Positions 1 through 12,466 of a stretch of DNA of 64,000 nt are shown here, in pieces. The position numbers were made by a program, and so were the translations under genes. Every line of letters begins with the position of its first letter. Position 1 is the first letter of the stretch. The DNA is from Pristionchus mayeri (taxonomy: Eukaryota; Nematoda; Chromadorea; Rhabditida; Neodiplogasteridae): positions 23,195,087 through 23,259,086 of the forward strand of contig BTRK01000001.1 of assembly GCA_036245805.1 (NCBI GenBank), in the 5' to 3' direction. The notes beneath the pieces were generated by a model. The model saw nothing but the letters and a program-made list of their open reading frames with translations. It searched no databases and was not told the origin of the DNA.

Positions 1-3000
1 TTCCTATCTGTCTACTATAGGCTTTTTCATCTAACTGTATTCTCCTCATGCCATTTCCAGTCTCCGATTCTCACCTCTCGAAACACGGATTCCACCCTTC
101 TTCTCAATTGTTTGTTCCTCTCTCTCCTGCCCATTCTCCGCCACTTTGACAGTCTCCAAAGTGAGACCATTGGTGAATCACTTTTTTCCTGTAGACTATC
201 AAGTATCTAATTCTAGGCGCATGTTTTCCGAACAAGGATATTGAACGGTTCGATTCCGATTATTTGCTTTCAATATCTATTTTTTGCAAAGAACAGTGAA
301 GAAGATAGTCGGATGTCCCACCATCCCGATCAAGCTTCCCCCTCCCCCCCCCCCCCCCCTCTCCCCCTTCATCCTCCCTTTAGTCTCCCTCTAATCTCCT
401 CCATTTCGCACCCCTCTTCATAATGACTTAATTGCGAGAGGGAGCATATGGTTGCGAGACTTTGTGATGAGCATAACCAGGAGAGTGGAAGTGTTGATGA
501 GGAAGGAGAAGTGGTAGGTCACTTTCCCCTCCACCTCTCCCCTTCACTACCGTAGGACTGGTCCGTCCTCTTCCTTTGTGACCGTTATCTTTCCTTCTCT
601 CCTTGATATGCAAATGAAGAGGTCTGAAGAGCACTCGCATCTAAAGATAGTAAAGAGGCGGTGAAATGGCGTGAACTGCTGGGTTATCTGTCGATTCGAA
701 CTGTGTATCACTCCCTTACACGGATGATTACCTCCTTCCTCTCTGATATTGAGATGGGCCCTTTAACCTCTCACTCCTCTTCCCTATCATAATGTGAATC
801 ATTCCCAATGCCGATTGATCATTTTTCTCCCTTGGAAGGTCGAATTCGAATCATAGGTTTCTCTCTCTTTTTGGTTTCACTCTTCAATGGAATCTTTTAC
901 CTCATTCGGAAGTCCCTTTGATCTTCACGCTCAGTTGCTCCTTCTTTTTCGCTTGTGTGGATTGCGTGTGAGAGAAGGCCTGATGGCCTACCTGACTTCC
1001 CCCCAGGAATGCTGATCTTTGATCTTTCCATTCGACCATAGGGAATTCCTTCCCCATTGGTCTCACGGGTGCGCACTTCTCTTACTGCCCCTACTCCAGT
1101 TACTCTCCATTGCTCTCTCCTCTCGACTCACTATTTCTCCCCTCCATAAGTCAAATCCCTTCTTCCCTCTCGGATCTGAGTAATTCCTGAGAGTCGGCAA
1201 CATAGTGCCACCATGCAAATGAGAGCTGACAATTCCTTTCTGAGCCCTCCTCTCTTCCTTTGAGCCTCTCATTCCCGCCCTTACTGACAGCTATAGGGAG
1301 TGTCTGCAGATGTACTGGGTTAGTGTCTCTCGAGGAGGGGGAAGAGTACGGTAGACAGGTGAGGGAGTGACCTACCCCTCCTTGCCTACCCCTCTCCCTT
1401 GCTGCATGTCCTCTCTTTGTTCTGCTCGTGTAACAAGCACTTTCTCGGATTACTCATTTGTGAGAAGGGGAGGACTGCCTCCATTCTTCTCCCTCTGATT
1501 CTTCCCCCTTCCATAGGTTGATCCTTCCTGCATCTCCTCTCTCTCTCCCTCTTCATCCTCAATTGTACAGTCTTCTTCATCTCCTGGTTATTACTCGATT
1601 GACGACCCTCCTCTTCCTTCTTCCGTACAACTCATCTTCTGTCTTCTCCTCCCATCTCAGCTCATCCTTCCCCTTCTTCTCCCTTCCGATTTGGGTGCAA
1701 ATGCTCAAAAACAAGCATTGCTAATGACGGGAGTATGGGTGTGAAACTGGAGTCTGTCTCTGTCCTCTCTCCCTCTCCCCTTCTCTCTCCCCCTCTCTCT
1801 CTCACTTGTTGTTCTCCTTCCGGCCTTCCAATTATCAACAAGTCTCCCATTTCCATCCCTCATTTGCATCGAACGGATGTATCGTATTAGTCGAGATGTT
1901 ACTTGATTCCGACTCGATTCATTTGAGGAGGGACACCTCTTTATCCCCTCGTCCATCCTCGCATCATCATCAGCTAATCTCGTTCCTCTCTCTTTCCGAT
2001 TCGTCTCGAGATTCAAATTATCACTCCATCTTTGGTCCCTTCCCTTCCAGTTTCCTGTTTGTTCGCGATTATTATTCATGTGCGTTTCCGAAAGGGGAGG
2101 AAGTAGTATCAAGGTTATCTCTGGATCATCCATCCTAATGAATAGATTACGGTAGGCTACCGATCGAGGAGTGAGGTAATGGCGTGCTTACGCTCTATTG
2201 TTCCGAATGCTCACGCAACTCTCCCATTTTGGAAAGAGGCGCTGTTTGCGGGGTAAGGTAATCCTCACTTGACTCGATAGAAAAGTGATGAGCATGCTAA
2301 TAGAGTTCTCCCTCTTCAGATCGTTGTTGGGGGGAGCTCAGAGTGTACTAGTAGCCACAAAAGATACGGGGACGACGATTCACGCTCATTATTTGTATTG
2401 CGGAAGATATCGGGAGGGTAATCACCATGACTAAGCTGGATCTGATTGACCGGAAGGGAGAGAGATAGAATACCCCCCTTCGGAGACTGTAGTCAGGGGG
2501 GAAGGGAACTTCTCGAATAGAAGGTCGTGCGACCAATGTTGCCATGCATTGCCAGGTCAAGGGAAGTGAGAGTTCGATGGAGAGGAGAGTGATAGAGTGA
2601 TTGACACGGAGGTAGATCACTGGATCGTCTCGCCCATCCATTCCCTTCTCACAAACATTTACCCCATCCTTCAAATTCCATACCATTTCCCCCGTCGTTC
2701 CCACATTCCATCCTATTCTCATGTTATCTTTGCCATTTCTGTAGATTCCTCGACGAATATATCGAATTGGAGTCATTGGCACGTCAATCTGGTCCCTTCT
2801 TACCGAATACATCTCCCCCCATGCTCTTTCACTGGTCTCTCTTCTCTCTGACCCTCTTCCCTCCTCCCCCCTCCCTCCTTCTCTCCCTTCTCTCCTTCCC
2901 TCTCTTCTCCATCCGCCAATTGCATCTCCCTCTCCTTCTTTCGCTCCTTATTGACAGTTCCTCTGATCACTCCGTTCCACTCCACTACCGTAATCTCTTC

Positions 3001-3070
3001 TTCCCCTTCCGCATCGTATCTCCTTATCTCGCTACCGCAACTTATTCATTGCAGTCCTCGGTGGTCGAGG
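1..3070. other. Gene-poor, pyrimidine-rich region
   Basis: I find no exon chain here that I can support. The + strand is strongly C/T-rich, most clearly at 1380-1860 and 2640-3000, and the open frames found on either strand are low-complexity Ser/Pro/Leu or Arg/Glu readings of that bias. A run of 16 C lies at 344-359. The region probably holds the 5' flank of the receptor kinase gene that starts at 3071, and possibly exons of an unseen gene. Confidence 0.5.
344..359. repeat. C16 homopolymer
   Basis: Uninterrupted run of 16 C on the + strand (G16 on the other strand). It is one of about a dozen poly-G/C tracts of 9 or more bases in this window. Confidence 0.95.
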
Positions 3071-6000
3071 ATGGGCCGACTGCGGTCCTTCGTCCTACTG
3101 TATCTTCTCTCTACGCAGTTCGTGGCACAAATCGATTCTTCGTCATCGGATACCGTAATCGAAGGTCGATGTAATCAGAAGTGTGCGAGTGAGGTATATC
3201 ACTTCCTTCCCATTGTTTGACCAGATCATGCTCGATAGTGATAATCACCCTGTCGAGAAAGAACGAGTCCCGGAGTGTTTGCGTACACCGTCTCCCTCTT
3301 CTCATGATCCCCGTCTAATCCCTGAGGTTACAGTTCACGACGATGACACTCCGAATACGAAATGATCGAACCACGGCGAACGAACCACTCACAAACTCCA
3401 CCGAATTCGTTTTTGTGAGTGAATTTAAAAAATACATTCATTGATACGCACAACACAATCAAAAAATACAGAAACTACAGTAAGCTTTGTCTTGATTCAT
3501 GATTTTTTTCATGTTTTTTCAAACCACTCCACTCACGTTTTTCAGTGTAAATTGGGTTGTCTCCGTATTCCTGGCTTCAATGAGCACCATCACTCTTCTT
3601 TCCACAAGGGTCAAAGGATCCGGACGGAGATTGATGACACGACGACGGAGTCTGTCGGTACGTCTACTTCTTTTCATTGTGGCTTGTCTCTGCGCCATGA
3701 GCATTCAGCGTGTTTTCAGGTCGATCGGTTCCCGTCGTTCTCACCTCGGTCGACTTCCTTTGCACTCAGTCATCTGTTGCCGACAGCTCCCAACTTAATG
3801 TATCCATACAGTTGAATGTGGACGTGGTAATGCACATTCTGCATTTATGTTGCTATTTTTTTCATCGCAGGAGAACAATCATCTCATTGACTATCACATT
3901 CAAATTTTCTCCCGTCAGAGCGAAGGAACAAAGGAGCGTCTCATGCATTCGTCTCATGTCAGTTATCTTTGAAGGCAATTGTAATTGAACGTCAATCTCG
4001 ATTTGATCCTTAAACAAAGTCTGAGTTCTGATGTTTGCGCAAACGTTTGCGAGAATTTGCGCGAAGTAGCATCCGCCTCAATATCAATTCGTCCGCATTT
4101 GCGCGAATCCTTTGAAGTTCCTTTCCTTGTCCTCTCTTCCCTAATCTCTTTTCTACCCAATGCAGATCTATCTTCCTCTTTCACTCATTTATCTTTGTTA
4201 AAACAGCTCCTCTGTTTTCGTTCCACCCATTGCTTAGGTAATCCAGAGTATCGACTGGCAACTAGCGCCCGTGAATTAGTGATGAGGCTATAATCTCGAT
4301 CCCTTCCGCAGGTCTATTGTGTACTCTATGCATTTGGAATGGTAGAGAAGCAGTTATGTATCGCTCGCCCGCTTTTCCATCCTTGCTCCCATATTTATAG
4401 AGATGAATCCTAACTGCCGTCAGCACACGAGACAATAGTGGCGAAAGGCAGCTCCATTTTGACGGATTCCCAAACTGAGATTATCTATGATGGTCTGGAA
4501 TCTCTCAACGGGATATACTGTCTAGTGGGATGTCTCTCGGTACATGACACTCTTGTCTCTCGAGATCGAATGACTGCTTGAGACAAAAGGCCTTCGTTAC
4601 AAGCAGTCCCGCTTCTCTTTTTGCCTCAAAGTGGTTGGAAAAGGGTGGGAAACAGACGTGAGAGAGGGGGCGAAGCAGCTGTAATGAAGGACTACATTTA
4701 GTCCCTTGAAAGGGGTTGTTGCTCCCTGGGAAGGAGCGAGAGCACTCGATGGGAATAATACTGCTGATTGTATGAATGAGTTCCCTTGCAGGTCTTCTCG
4801 ACTCTCGTCTCTCTTCCTCTCCATCTCACTCACGACTCAAAGGAAGTGCAAGTTCGCGCCACTGCCTACGGTATGTAAAACGACTTGTAAGATACAATAT
4901 CAATTGTCGATGCAGATTCGATGGGTCTCGTCGGGGATACGGTAGCCTCGCAGTGGTGGCCGATCGATACAATTCGAGACACTGCCGACGTTCCTCTCAA
5001 GATTTCCCTTCTACGACAGGTGCTAGGCTGACTAATACGGCGTAGTGTAGACAGATACTGCTGTAGATGTGGCATGAGGAGCGGGCTGCTGCCCTGTTAT
5101 CGATCCATTGGCCTTCCTTCCGCATTCCGACCTGCGATCTCGGACTCAAGATCGCCCATCACGACATGGCGAGCAAGCAGGAAGAGATGAGGGTGCAGCT
5201 GGTGAGGAATACGACTTGTACTCATGACCTACCATATTCTATCACACCATTCCCTTGACAGGACGAAACTCGAACTGTTCTGGCGCATAAGCTGCACTAC
5301 GAGGAGACGTACGCAATAGAGGTGGAAGAACCGGGAACGGTGTCATCTTCGGAGACTGGTCCCGTCACGACGAGTCCAGCCGTGCTCGTGATTACGGTAG
5401 ACGCGTGTCTACGGATGGTCGCCGATCCCAACATGTGTCGTGAGTTCCTCCTCTTTCTCTTGGTTTGAATGCACAAATGGGGTGGTTGTTGGTATGTGAT
5501 GGAGAGAGAGGGCGGGAAACAGTCGAGGCTGTTTATGAACGACGCTTTGTGTTGCGACTTGAAAGGAAGGAGATCCAGAATGGGTGCCATTTGAAAGAGG
5601 AAGAAGAGATGGGTCGACTAACTGTGAATCATCTACAGAGCAAAGAAAGTGAGCTGCTAAAAGGATCCAAGATGAGGGGAGGGGTATTTCATAGTGCTGT
5701 GGATGTCTCTCTGGGGACTCGTTGTAATGGATTGTTCATGCTCTTCTTCCGTCCCTTGTTTTGGTTTCCCCTCTTTATCGGGAACTCGCATCAGATCTCA
5801 TTTCCGTCCATGGAGAAGTTGATAGACACTTTTAGTGGATGGAAGCGACCAGATTGTAGAGGAGGATTCTGGAGGGGAAGGGATGGAGTGGGGGGTGGGG
5901 GTAGATATGGGAGGGTGTTCCCACTGTGTCATCACTCCCTTTTGTCCATTTGATGGATGAAGTGAAGGCGAAGATTGATAGAGGGAGGGACTCTATCCGG

Positions 6001-9000
6001 GAGGAATTGCGGATATGGAGAGACTGGTGTCAAGATGGGATCAATTGTGGAACGTCCGGTTATTAGAAGTAGTCATAAACGTTTTGATTTGTTCGTCTTG
6101 TGGAGATAGGCAGCAGTAAAAAGGTGCCGAATGTATGTCTGTGTTTCTCTGCACCTCTCAATTTCTTCTGTTCTTTCGACATTTTTGAGCATCTGGACGG
6201 AAAAAAGTGTGAAGCTAAGAGATAATTGTTGGTAGAAGTCAGACAGATGGGAGGAGATTTAACGAGGTTGTGGCCAGATCTGATAGTTTGATAGCTCTTT
6301 ACTTTTGCCTGGCACTACACCGCATGAGAACTATGACGTCATGCCGCCTTTGATATATCAAAGGCGGCATGACGTAATAGTTCTCATCCGACCTAGTGCC
6401 CTTTTGCCTAACTGAGATGCAGATGGAAGGAACGGTTGTTGCTCCGTGGGAAACGATTAGTGGAGGGAATCCAATCAAGCTCCTTATGGGAAGAGGAATC
6501 AGGTGGTAGGGAAGCTGCCAATTGGGGGCTCGAATGAGATTGGAAGGGGGCAAAGGACGACGAAACATCTGCCGATTGGACAAATACGGACGTCAAAGCG
6601 TACCATTCTCGGAATTTTGCATCGAAGAAATGCTTAATTAATTTAGATTTATAAATTTCGCAATGATGATACCTAGTGTGAAGGGTTTCACTATTTTATA
6701 AAAAAAAATGCAGTGTATAAGCTAATGAATATTATCGGGAGAAAGCATCTGTCTATTAGATGGGAAGGGCCAAACAAGGTACTTGAGGGGCAGGGTATGA
6801 GCGATTGCAGAAAAGAGGAGGGATCAAAGGATAGACTGAACCACTAATTGAATTGATATGACGCCTTTTGGGGAAATTTGATGACAGATGGAGGAGATTC
6901 ATCCACAATTAATTTTTGGCTCACTCTTGTAGCTCATATTGCAGTGTTTAGTGTGAGTTGGAGAGTGGTTATAGCTCGTTGTGGTAGTTTAGAAGCAATG
7001 TTAGTGCGTGAGTGATTGTTTATCGGGAGGAAGGGGAATTGATGAGAGGCAAGTAATAGAGATGAGAAGGCAGCTGGTAGAGAAGAGATGGTACTTGAGG
7101 GGGTGAACATGGCTACCATGGAAGGGGAGGGGGGGGGGCAGGATGGAATGGACGAGGGACTGATCTCGTATACAGAATCCCCATTGCAGCTCCTCCGCCA
7201 GTCTCTGAACTCTCTTACAAATGGAACACGACGGACACTTTCGTCGTCTCGTGGAGGTACGGAAATTCAATCTTGATCATTCGACGCATCAACCCGATCT
7301 TCGCAAAATTAATCTCTCTACAAAGCAAAAGTTCTAATATTTTCACTGCATGTTACGCGAAAGGTCAATCATTATGTAAATGCTTCCTCTTTTTGATGTT
7401 CATCTAATGATTGGTTGCAGCTTCAATCGTCCAATGGAGGGCGGGAAGAGGTCTTCCTCCCACCATTTCCTCGTCTCTGTAAGTCTGCAGCCGAAGAAGA
7501 AGAGAGGACAGACGAGAGAAGTCGAGGAGAGGGGCGAGGAAGAGGAGAGACAGGGAATCTCCCTCTGCGATGAGAAGATCAACCACATCAGGAAGACGTA
7601 CACTGCTGTGAGTAATTGATAACGAGCATCATTCCATAGCTCGCATTTCCTTTCCAGTAAGAATGAGGACTCTGTTCAGGAGGTTCGCTCCGCCACCTTC
7701 CGCCTCCCCCCATCCTCTCAACTGTGCGCGTTCTCAGTGGAAGTGATTGCTGTAGACGCGAGGAATAGAAGATCAAGAGGTGATTATCGACCGATTCAAT
7801 GTGGTTTGATAGTAATATATTCGTTCATTTCCAGGAGTGATGATCGACTCTCAACAAGCAGAGACAGAGAGTTGGCAGCAAGTGGAGAGTGCAGGCATCG
7901 AGGTATCGTGTTAACATTTTATTAATGAATGGCAATGAACAAAAATAAGCCGTGAACATTAAATATGTACAAAAATGAAGTCAAAAAAGGAGAAAAGCCT
8001 ATGAGAGCCTCTATTGGGGAGAATAGGAGTGCGGACGCTGCGAGTATTCCATGAGGTTCTGGATGATCTGGTTTCTTCTCTCGATTATTCTGTCGATCGT
8101 ATCTTGTTCCAACGAGGCGTACTCGTGAGAGAGCTTCAGCTCTTCGATGTCATCAGCAGAAGCCCTTTCTAGAACAACTTCCTGAATATGGAATGTTCTA
8201 CGTTTTATCAGTAACGCTCAAATTTCAAATGAAACGTATAGCGGAAGATACCTTGAGAGAGGCGAGTCTGTACTGGTCAGCATACACGATCTTCTCCACA
8301 AAGGAGAAGTGAGGGTAGTCTTTGGAGAGGAATTGCTCGCACTCATGCAAGAGAGACTGCGAAGTTATATGTAATGTTTTATAAGTGGCATTTGTAATAC
8401 AGTTTCCTGTAATAAAATAGAGTATATAGGTTTACCTTGATCTGGAATCGATCGGCCAGCTGGAGCATTGAGGTGACGTTTCTCTCTGAATTTATAAAAA
8501 TGTATAGGAAAGGAGGCATAAGGAATGAATTTACCGTTGATCGACTGATTGGCTTTCCAGAGAATTTTCTGCATCAGATGCATGTCCTGGAATTCAAAAA
8601 CCCTTTATAATTCTAGGAAAGAGAGATAAAATGAGATCTCACATCAAAGTTTACATCCTTGATCTCCACTTCCTCCTTGTCCTTCTCGGCGAAATCTCCG
8701 AAGAAGAGGGCAGTGAAGACAGGAGAGTGGAAGGCCAGATACTGGATATATATATATACATATATAAGTTCGAACTTTCCAAGTCGTGCATGCGCAATAG
8801 CTTACCCCCTTTATTGAGTACAATTTTCTGCCCTCGATGACCAGGGCGACGTTGAAGCATGGAGAGGGAGAGAGCATTGATGGAGTGGAATCCATGGTTC
8901 TGATATTTTAGGAACTTTAAGCAATGAGTGATCGCGACTGGGGCAGAAAACTGATGCATTGGATACGGCATACAAGTTTCGATAATTTTTAATTTCAGAT

Positions 9001-11773
9001 AACTCTACTATGGGCGGTCTTTCTCTTCATGTGCGTAACAGGAGTTGCTGTCTCGTTAATGGTGAGTACGCTTGTGCGATCGAGATATTATCACAAACAT
9101 ATATAACCTATCTATATATTTGTGCGCAGGCACTTCGACATCAGCAGCGTTCTTCTGTGAAGAAGAAGCAGACGAAGGAGAGGGAACAACACAGGGAGAT
9201 ACTCGATGCCCTCTACGGAAGTGAGTGAGGAGGGGACCACTCCATCCATTCTGCCTTCCTTCCTCAGGAGACACCCTCGGCCGATACGCCCCCGCCCCCT
9301 CTGCTGTCCACACCTTCCTCACTGCTCCCAGTCCGCCTCTCACCGTGAGTGATCAGGAGGGGATACGAAGAGAGGCACACCGCACATATTATTTATGCAC
9401 ATGGTATTTTACGAGAAAAAATGAAGCATCTAATTTATGGGGCAAGAAAAAACTGATATTGGAATCAAACTACAATGGTATATTCGCGAAATAATGTGGA
9501 AATATGTTTGAAATGGTATGAATAGAGGTTATAAGGTAGTCTATTTAAAGAAAAATGTAGTCGATAGGATGTTTGGCGCTAAATGCTGACGAGGCAGAGG
9601 GAGAAGGGAAGGACCCGTACTATTGATTGATTGATGGGGAGAGAGCGGAGGAGAGTGAGGGTAGATCATGTGGTTGTATGATTGTGAGAGAAGTATGAAA
9701 GCGAATGCAAATATATCTGTTAAAACAATTTTTCTTGGAGATTGTGAATTTCGGGGAGTCGAATTATTCAGAATACATGATAAAAACGAAAATATTGATC
9801 ATTGTGAAATATTGTTGATAGAGTGATGTATGGATTGGTCTCTTTGCAGGAAGTTCCTCGAGGTGTGTATCGAGTTGGCAGGGGCTGGAGTGGAGCAGAC
9901 AACAGCCTTCTATCTTGCAAGGTACGGTTGTGTCCACGGATACTGTAATCTTGGATGGAGTATCGATTGATGGATGTCTATTTAGGACTCGAGTTATGCC
10001 AGTCGTCTGGTCTCTGATGACGGGTACGCAGTGTGTGAATTGCACGACGAGACTGCCGATTGCCAGGTGGGAAGAAGCTATGAGAATGCAAGTATTCGAG
10101 TAGTAGTGCATGATCAATAATAGATACAGAGGAAAGCGTATGTTGTTCAGCAGCTCGCTGTGCATTAATTGAAAAGCTGATATGATAGTACGAGAAAGGA
10201 AGATGGCAGAGGGAAATGGTTAAGTTGCAGCACAATCTCTCGCTGTTCCCACTCCCTCACTCGGAGAGATCTCTGTGCGGAGTGCCCGTGTACAGGTGAG
10301 AGAAGCAGTGGCTAAGGAGGAGGAAGGGGGGGGGGGGTTCCATTCATGCCATAGAATGCTCACTTTTGCTAAATGCCACAATAGATGATCCAGCAATAAT
10401 TGTCGATTCCCTAATGATTGTTGTTTTCAGTCCCGAAGACTACGACGTGGTGGAATTGGTGGGACGGGGTCGATTCGGGGACGTCTTCGCAGCGAGATTC
10501 ATCCAGTCCACCTCCCTCACTGCCATCAAACACTTCAGTCAGTATTTTATATTTCACTTGTATTATTCTGGATATTATTTGCTAAATTTTGAAATATTCT
10601 GTCAATAATGTCTTCCCTTGGCAGACGACTCCTCTGATCTGCAGTGCGAGTTCTCAGCAGCCCGTTCCCTCTCCCTCGTCCGTTCCCCCTTCTTCCCCTC
10701 CCTCGTAGGGGTCGTCTGTCCCAATGACTCGCTCGCCCTCTCCGCCCTCGTTTACGAGTTCTGTCCGGGTACGGTATCTATCCTTCCATTCATTGTAGAT
10801 TGGAACAAGGAAATGAAGAGTAACTGGAGAATTCTCAGGCGGTGATCTCCGTTCCTTCCTCCTGGCAGTTCGCGATTCGCTCCCTCATCGATCTCACCTC
10901 GCCCGTTCCTTGCGAGTGGTCGTTCCCCGTATCTTCTGCTTCCTCCGATCGACAGGTGGGAGAGGAGTGGATGGTGCTTGCTCCCTCATCCTCTGATCAT
11001 TCAGCCTCTTCTCTGGCTGATCTCCATTCTCGATCGGTAGTCCATCGAGATATCTCTGCGAGGAATGTCCTCCTCACTGCGAGATGGAAGGATCCATTCG
11101 AGTTGAATGAAGGCTGCGAGGCCAAACTGGGCGATCTCGGACTCTGCTGTGCTATCGGTTTGTCGAACTAATTTACATCTGCATTGTTTGAAACATGCGT
11201 TCGGTATTATTTTTTCACAAATGAATAAATTATCTATTTTGAGATGGAGAGGAAGGAAGTCGTAGACTGGCTCTTCCCTGGCAGTCGCCTCAAGTGAGGA
11301 TGGGAGGAAGATACACACTGGAGGATGATATGTGAGTTGGGGACGATTTGATAATGCATTGCATATTCATATCTCTATCTATGTGCCGATCCATAGATGA
11401 GTCTCCTTGTCAGTTGGTCGTTCGGATGTCTGCTGGTGGAAGTGGCGACTCTGGGGATGGAACCATGGAATGGAGGAGAACTGCCATCGATGGAGGATGG
11501 AAGGGAGATGGGAAGGAGAATCGAGAGTGTCGGAGTGGGACATGCTAAGATGTGAGTGGAGAGAGAGAGAGGGAGGGAGTGCTGGAGGGATTCAGTGACT
11601 CTTCTCTCGCCTCTCGTCTCCGTCCTCTCATCTCGCAGTGTCTCTCGATGGAGAGAGCGAGTCGACCCTCCATCAGGAAGATCATCGACCATCTCATCGG
11701 ATTGAATACCTCGGGAGGGACACTGCAGACGAGTGATCTACTCTACTACAGCAAGGATTCTCAGTTTGTCTGA
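3071..11773 (+). CDS. Receptor tyrosine kinase, ROS1/ROL-3-like (spliced)
   Basis: Single-pass membrane receptor kinase of about 950 residues. Exons read: 3071-3193 (signal peptide, then CNQKC), 3546-3657 (CKLGC), 3720-3826, 3871-3957, 4792-4870, 4916-5019, 5067-5201, 5262-5439, 7190-7256, 7421-7607, 7680-7779, 7835-7902, 8999-9061, 9130-9220, 9268-9344, 9850-9921, 9986-10066, 10231-10295, 10431-10537, 10625-10768, 10839-10955, 11005-11157, 11244-11331, 11402-11551, 11596-11773. Phases agree from 4792 onward. Exons between 3958 and 4791 (candidates 4166-4237 and 4424-4539) are unresolved. The ectodomain has fibronectin-III-like pieces such as SYKWNTTDTFVVSW, and 8999-9061 encodes the TM helix. 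The kinase has GRGRFGDV, the AIK lysine, HRDISARN and SWSFGCLL. DLG replaces DFG, and SPQ stands where APE is expected. The ROS1/ROL-3 link is inferred from the paired N-terminal CxxxC motifs plus FN3 and kinase architecture. The ectodomain (about 490 aa) is far shorter than in ROS1. Confidence 0.8.
5440..7189 (+). other. Large intron of the receptor kinase gene
   Basis: The exon ending at 5439 (phase 1) joins in frame to 7190. I see no exon between them. The interval holds a strong hairpin at 6311-6400 and purine-rich sequence, for example 5500-5960. Confidence 0.6.
6311..6400. repeat. Long near-perfect palindrome (hairpin)
   Basis: Two arms of about 45 nt meet at 6355/6356 with no loop. 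The inner 30 nt of each arm, from GAGAACTATGACGTC inward to TTTGATA, pair with a single mismatch. The outer part (GGCAC...GTGCC) pairs with several mismatches. The inner arms contain TGACGTCA. It looks like a small foldback transposon remnant or a structured RNA stem inside the receptor-kinase intron. Confidence 0.9.
8011..8895 (-). CDS. BTB/POZ domain protein, nested antisense in an intron
   Basis: About 190 residues in six exons on the minus strand. The first exon (8806-8895) encodes MDSTPSMLSPSPCFNVALVI. It is followed by the BTB core YLAFHSPVFTALFFGDFAEK, then ADRFQIKSLLHECEQFL, and an end in HSYSPQ before TAG (8011-8013). The order of LAFHSP, the F-F-G-DF stretch and LxLADRFQI is diagnostic of BTB/POZ. 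No MATH domain is seen upstream, so this is a BTB-only protein or the tail of a BATH gene. BTB proteins of this class often act as CUL-3 ubiquitin-ligase substrate adaptors; that role is inferred. The whole gene lies within the receptor-kinase intron 7903-8998 on the opposite strand. Confidence 0.88.
10326..10337. repeat. G12 homopolymer in an intron
   Basis: Run of 12 G in the receptor-kinase intron between exons 10231-10295 and 10431-10537. Confidence 0.9.
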
Positions 11774-12466
11774 GAAGTTGTCCTCCTCCCTTAGATTAGT
11801 TTACCTTCCCCGTCTTTGTAATAATCCCTTTCCCATAATAATACCTCAACCCCCACCAATCAATTTCCTCTTTATATTTCGGGTATTGACTCATCCTTCA
11901 CAATATTTGACTGGTACCTTAGTAGATTCCAAAGTATTTTTTATATTCCAGTTTTCAGCCATAGTCTTTAGTGGAGTGGCAATCGCCTCTCCTCGTTTCG
12001 CCCCGTTTCATCATAACTGTGCAATCTCATACATTTTACGTGTACGTTTTAACTACTTCACACACTTCATTCTCATTCGCGCCCTGTAAATGTTCGTAGT
12101 AATTCGACATGCAATGTCTGAGTTCAGCTCTAATTTTTCTGTAAATATCGATTGAAGCTTGCATTGATTCTGTTACTCTCGGTTGTATCTTTCTATCATT
12201 ATGCTTATTATTAGAATTGTAGTCTATCCAAATTCAAATTGAAATGATTCTATCGACCGGTGCTCACTTCATCACTTTCTCACCCTCTCTCGAAAGTGTC
12301 CAAATTTCTATTGTATTCTCGATTTGAGACGTTCGGGTTATACATAGGCCGATAAAGTGTATACTAATTCACTGTGTCGATAGTAGTAGATAACCAAGGT
12401 CGCACTCGCACCATCAGTTACCATATTTGCTATTGATTAATCACCTCACTAATTCTCATGCTGCAG
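11774..12466. other. Intergenic: 3' flank of the RTK gene and upstream of the PH gene
   Basis: AT-rich, with no exon chain recognised. It ends in CTGCAG directly before the ATG of the next gene. That could be a trans-splice acceptor or the end of a 5'UTR intron. Confidence 0.4.

Noticed and set aside
1705..2133. 142-codon minus-strand open frame
   Set aside because: Arg/Glu-rich reading of CT-repeat DNA; not protein-like.
2348..2812. 154-codon minus-strand open frame with methionine start
   Set aside because: No recognisable domain, no splice-linked neighbours, and its composition follows the CT-rich bias of the opposite strand.
3958..4791. Specific exons (4166-4237, 4424-4539) of the receptor kinase
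   Set aside because: Each reads protein-like, but the phase from the exon ending 3957 does not fit 4166-4237, so I left them out of the exon list as unresolved.
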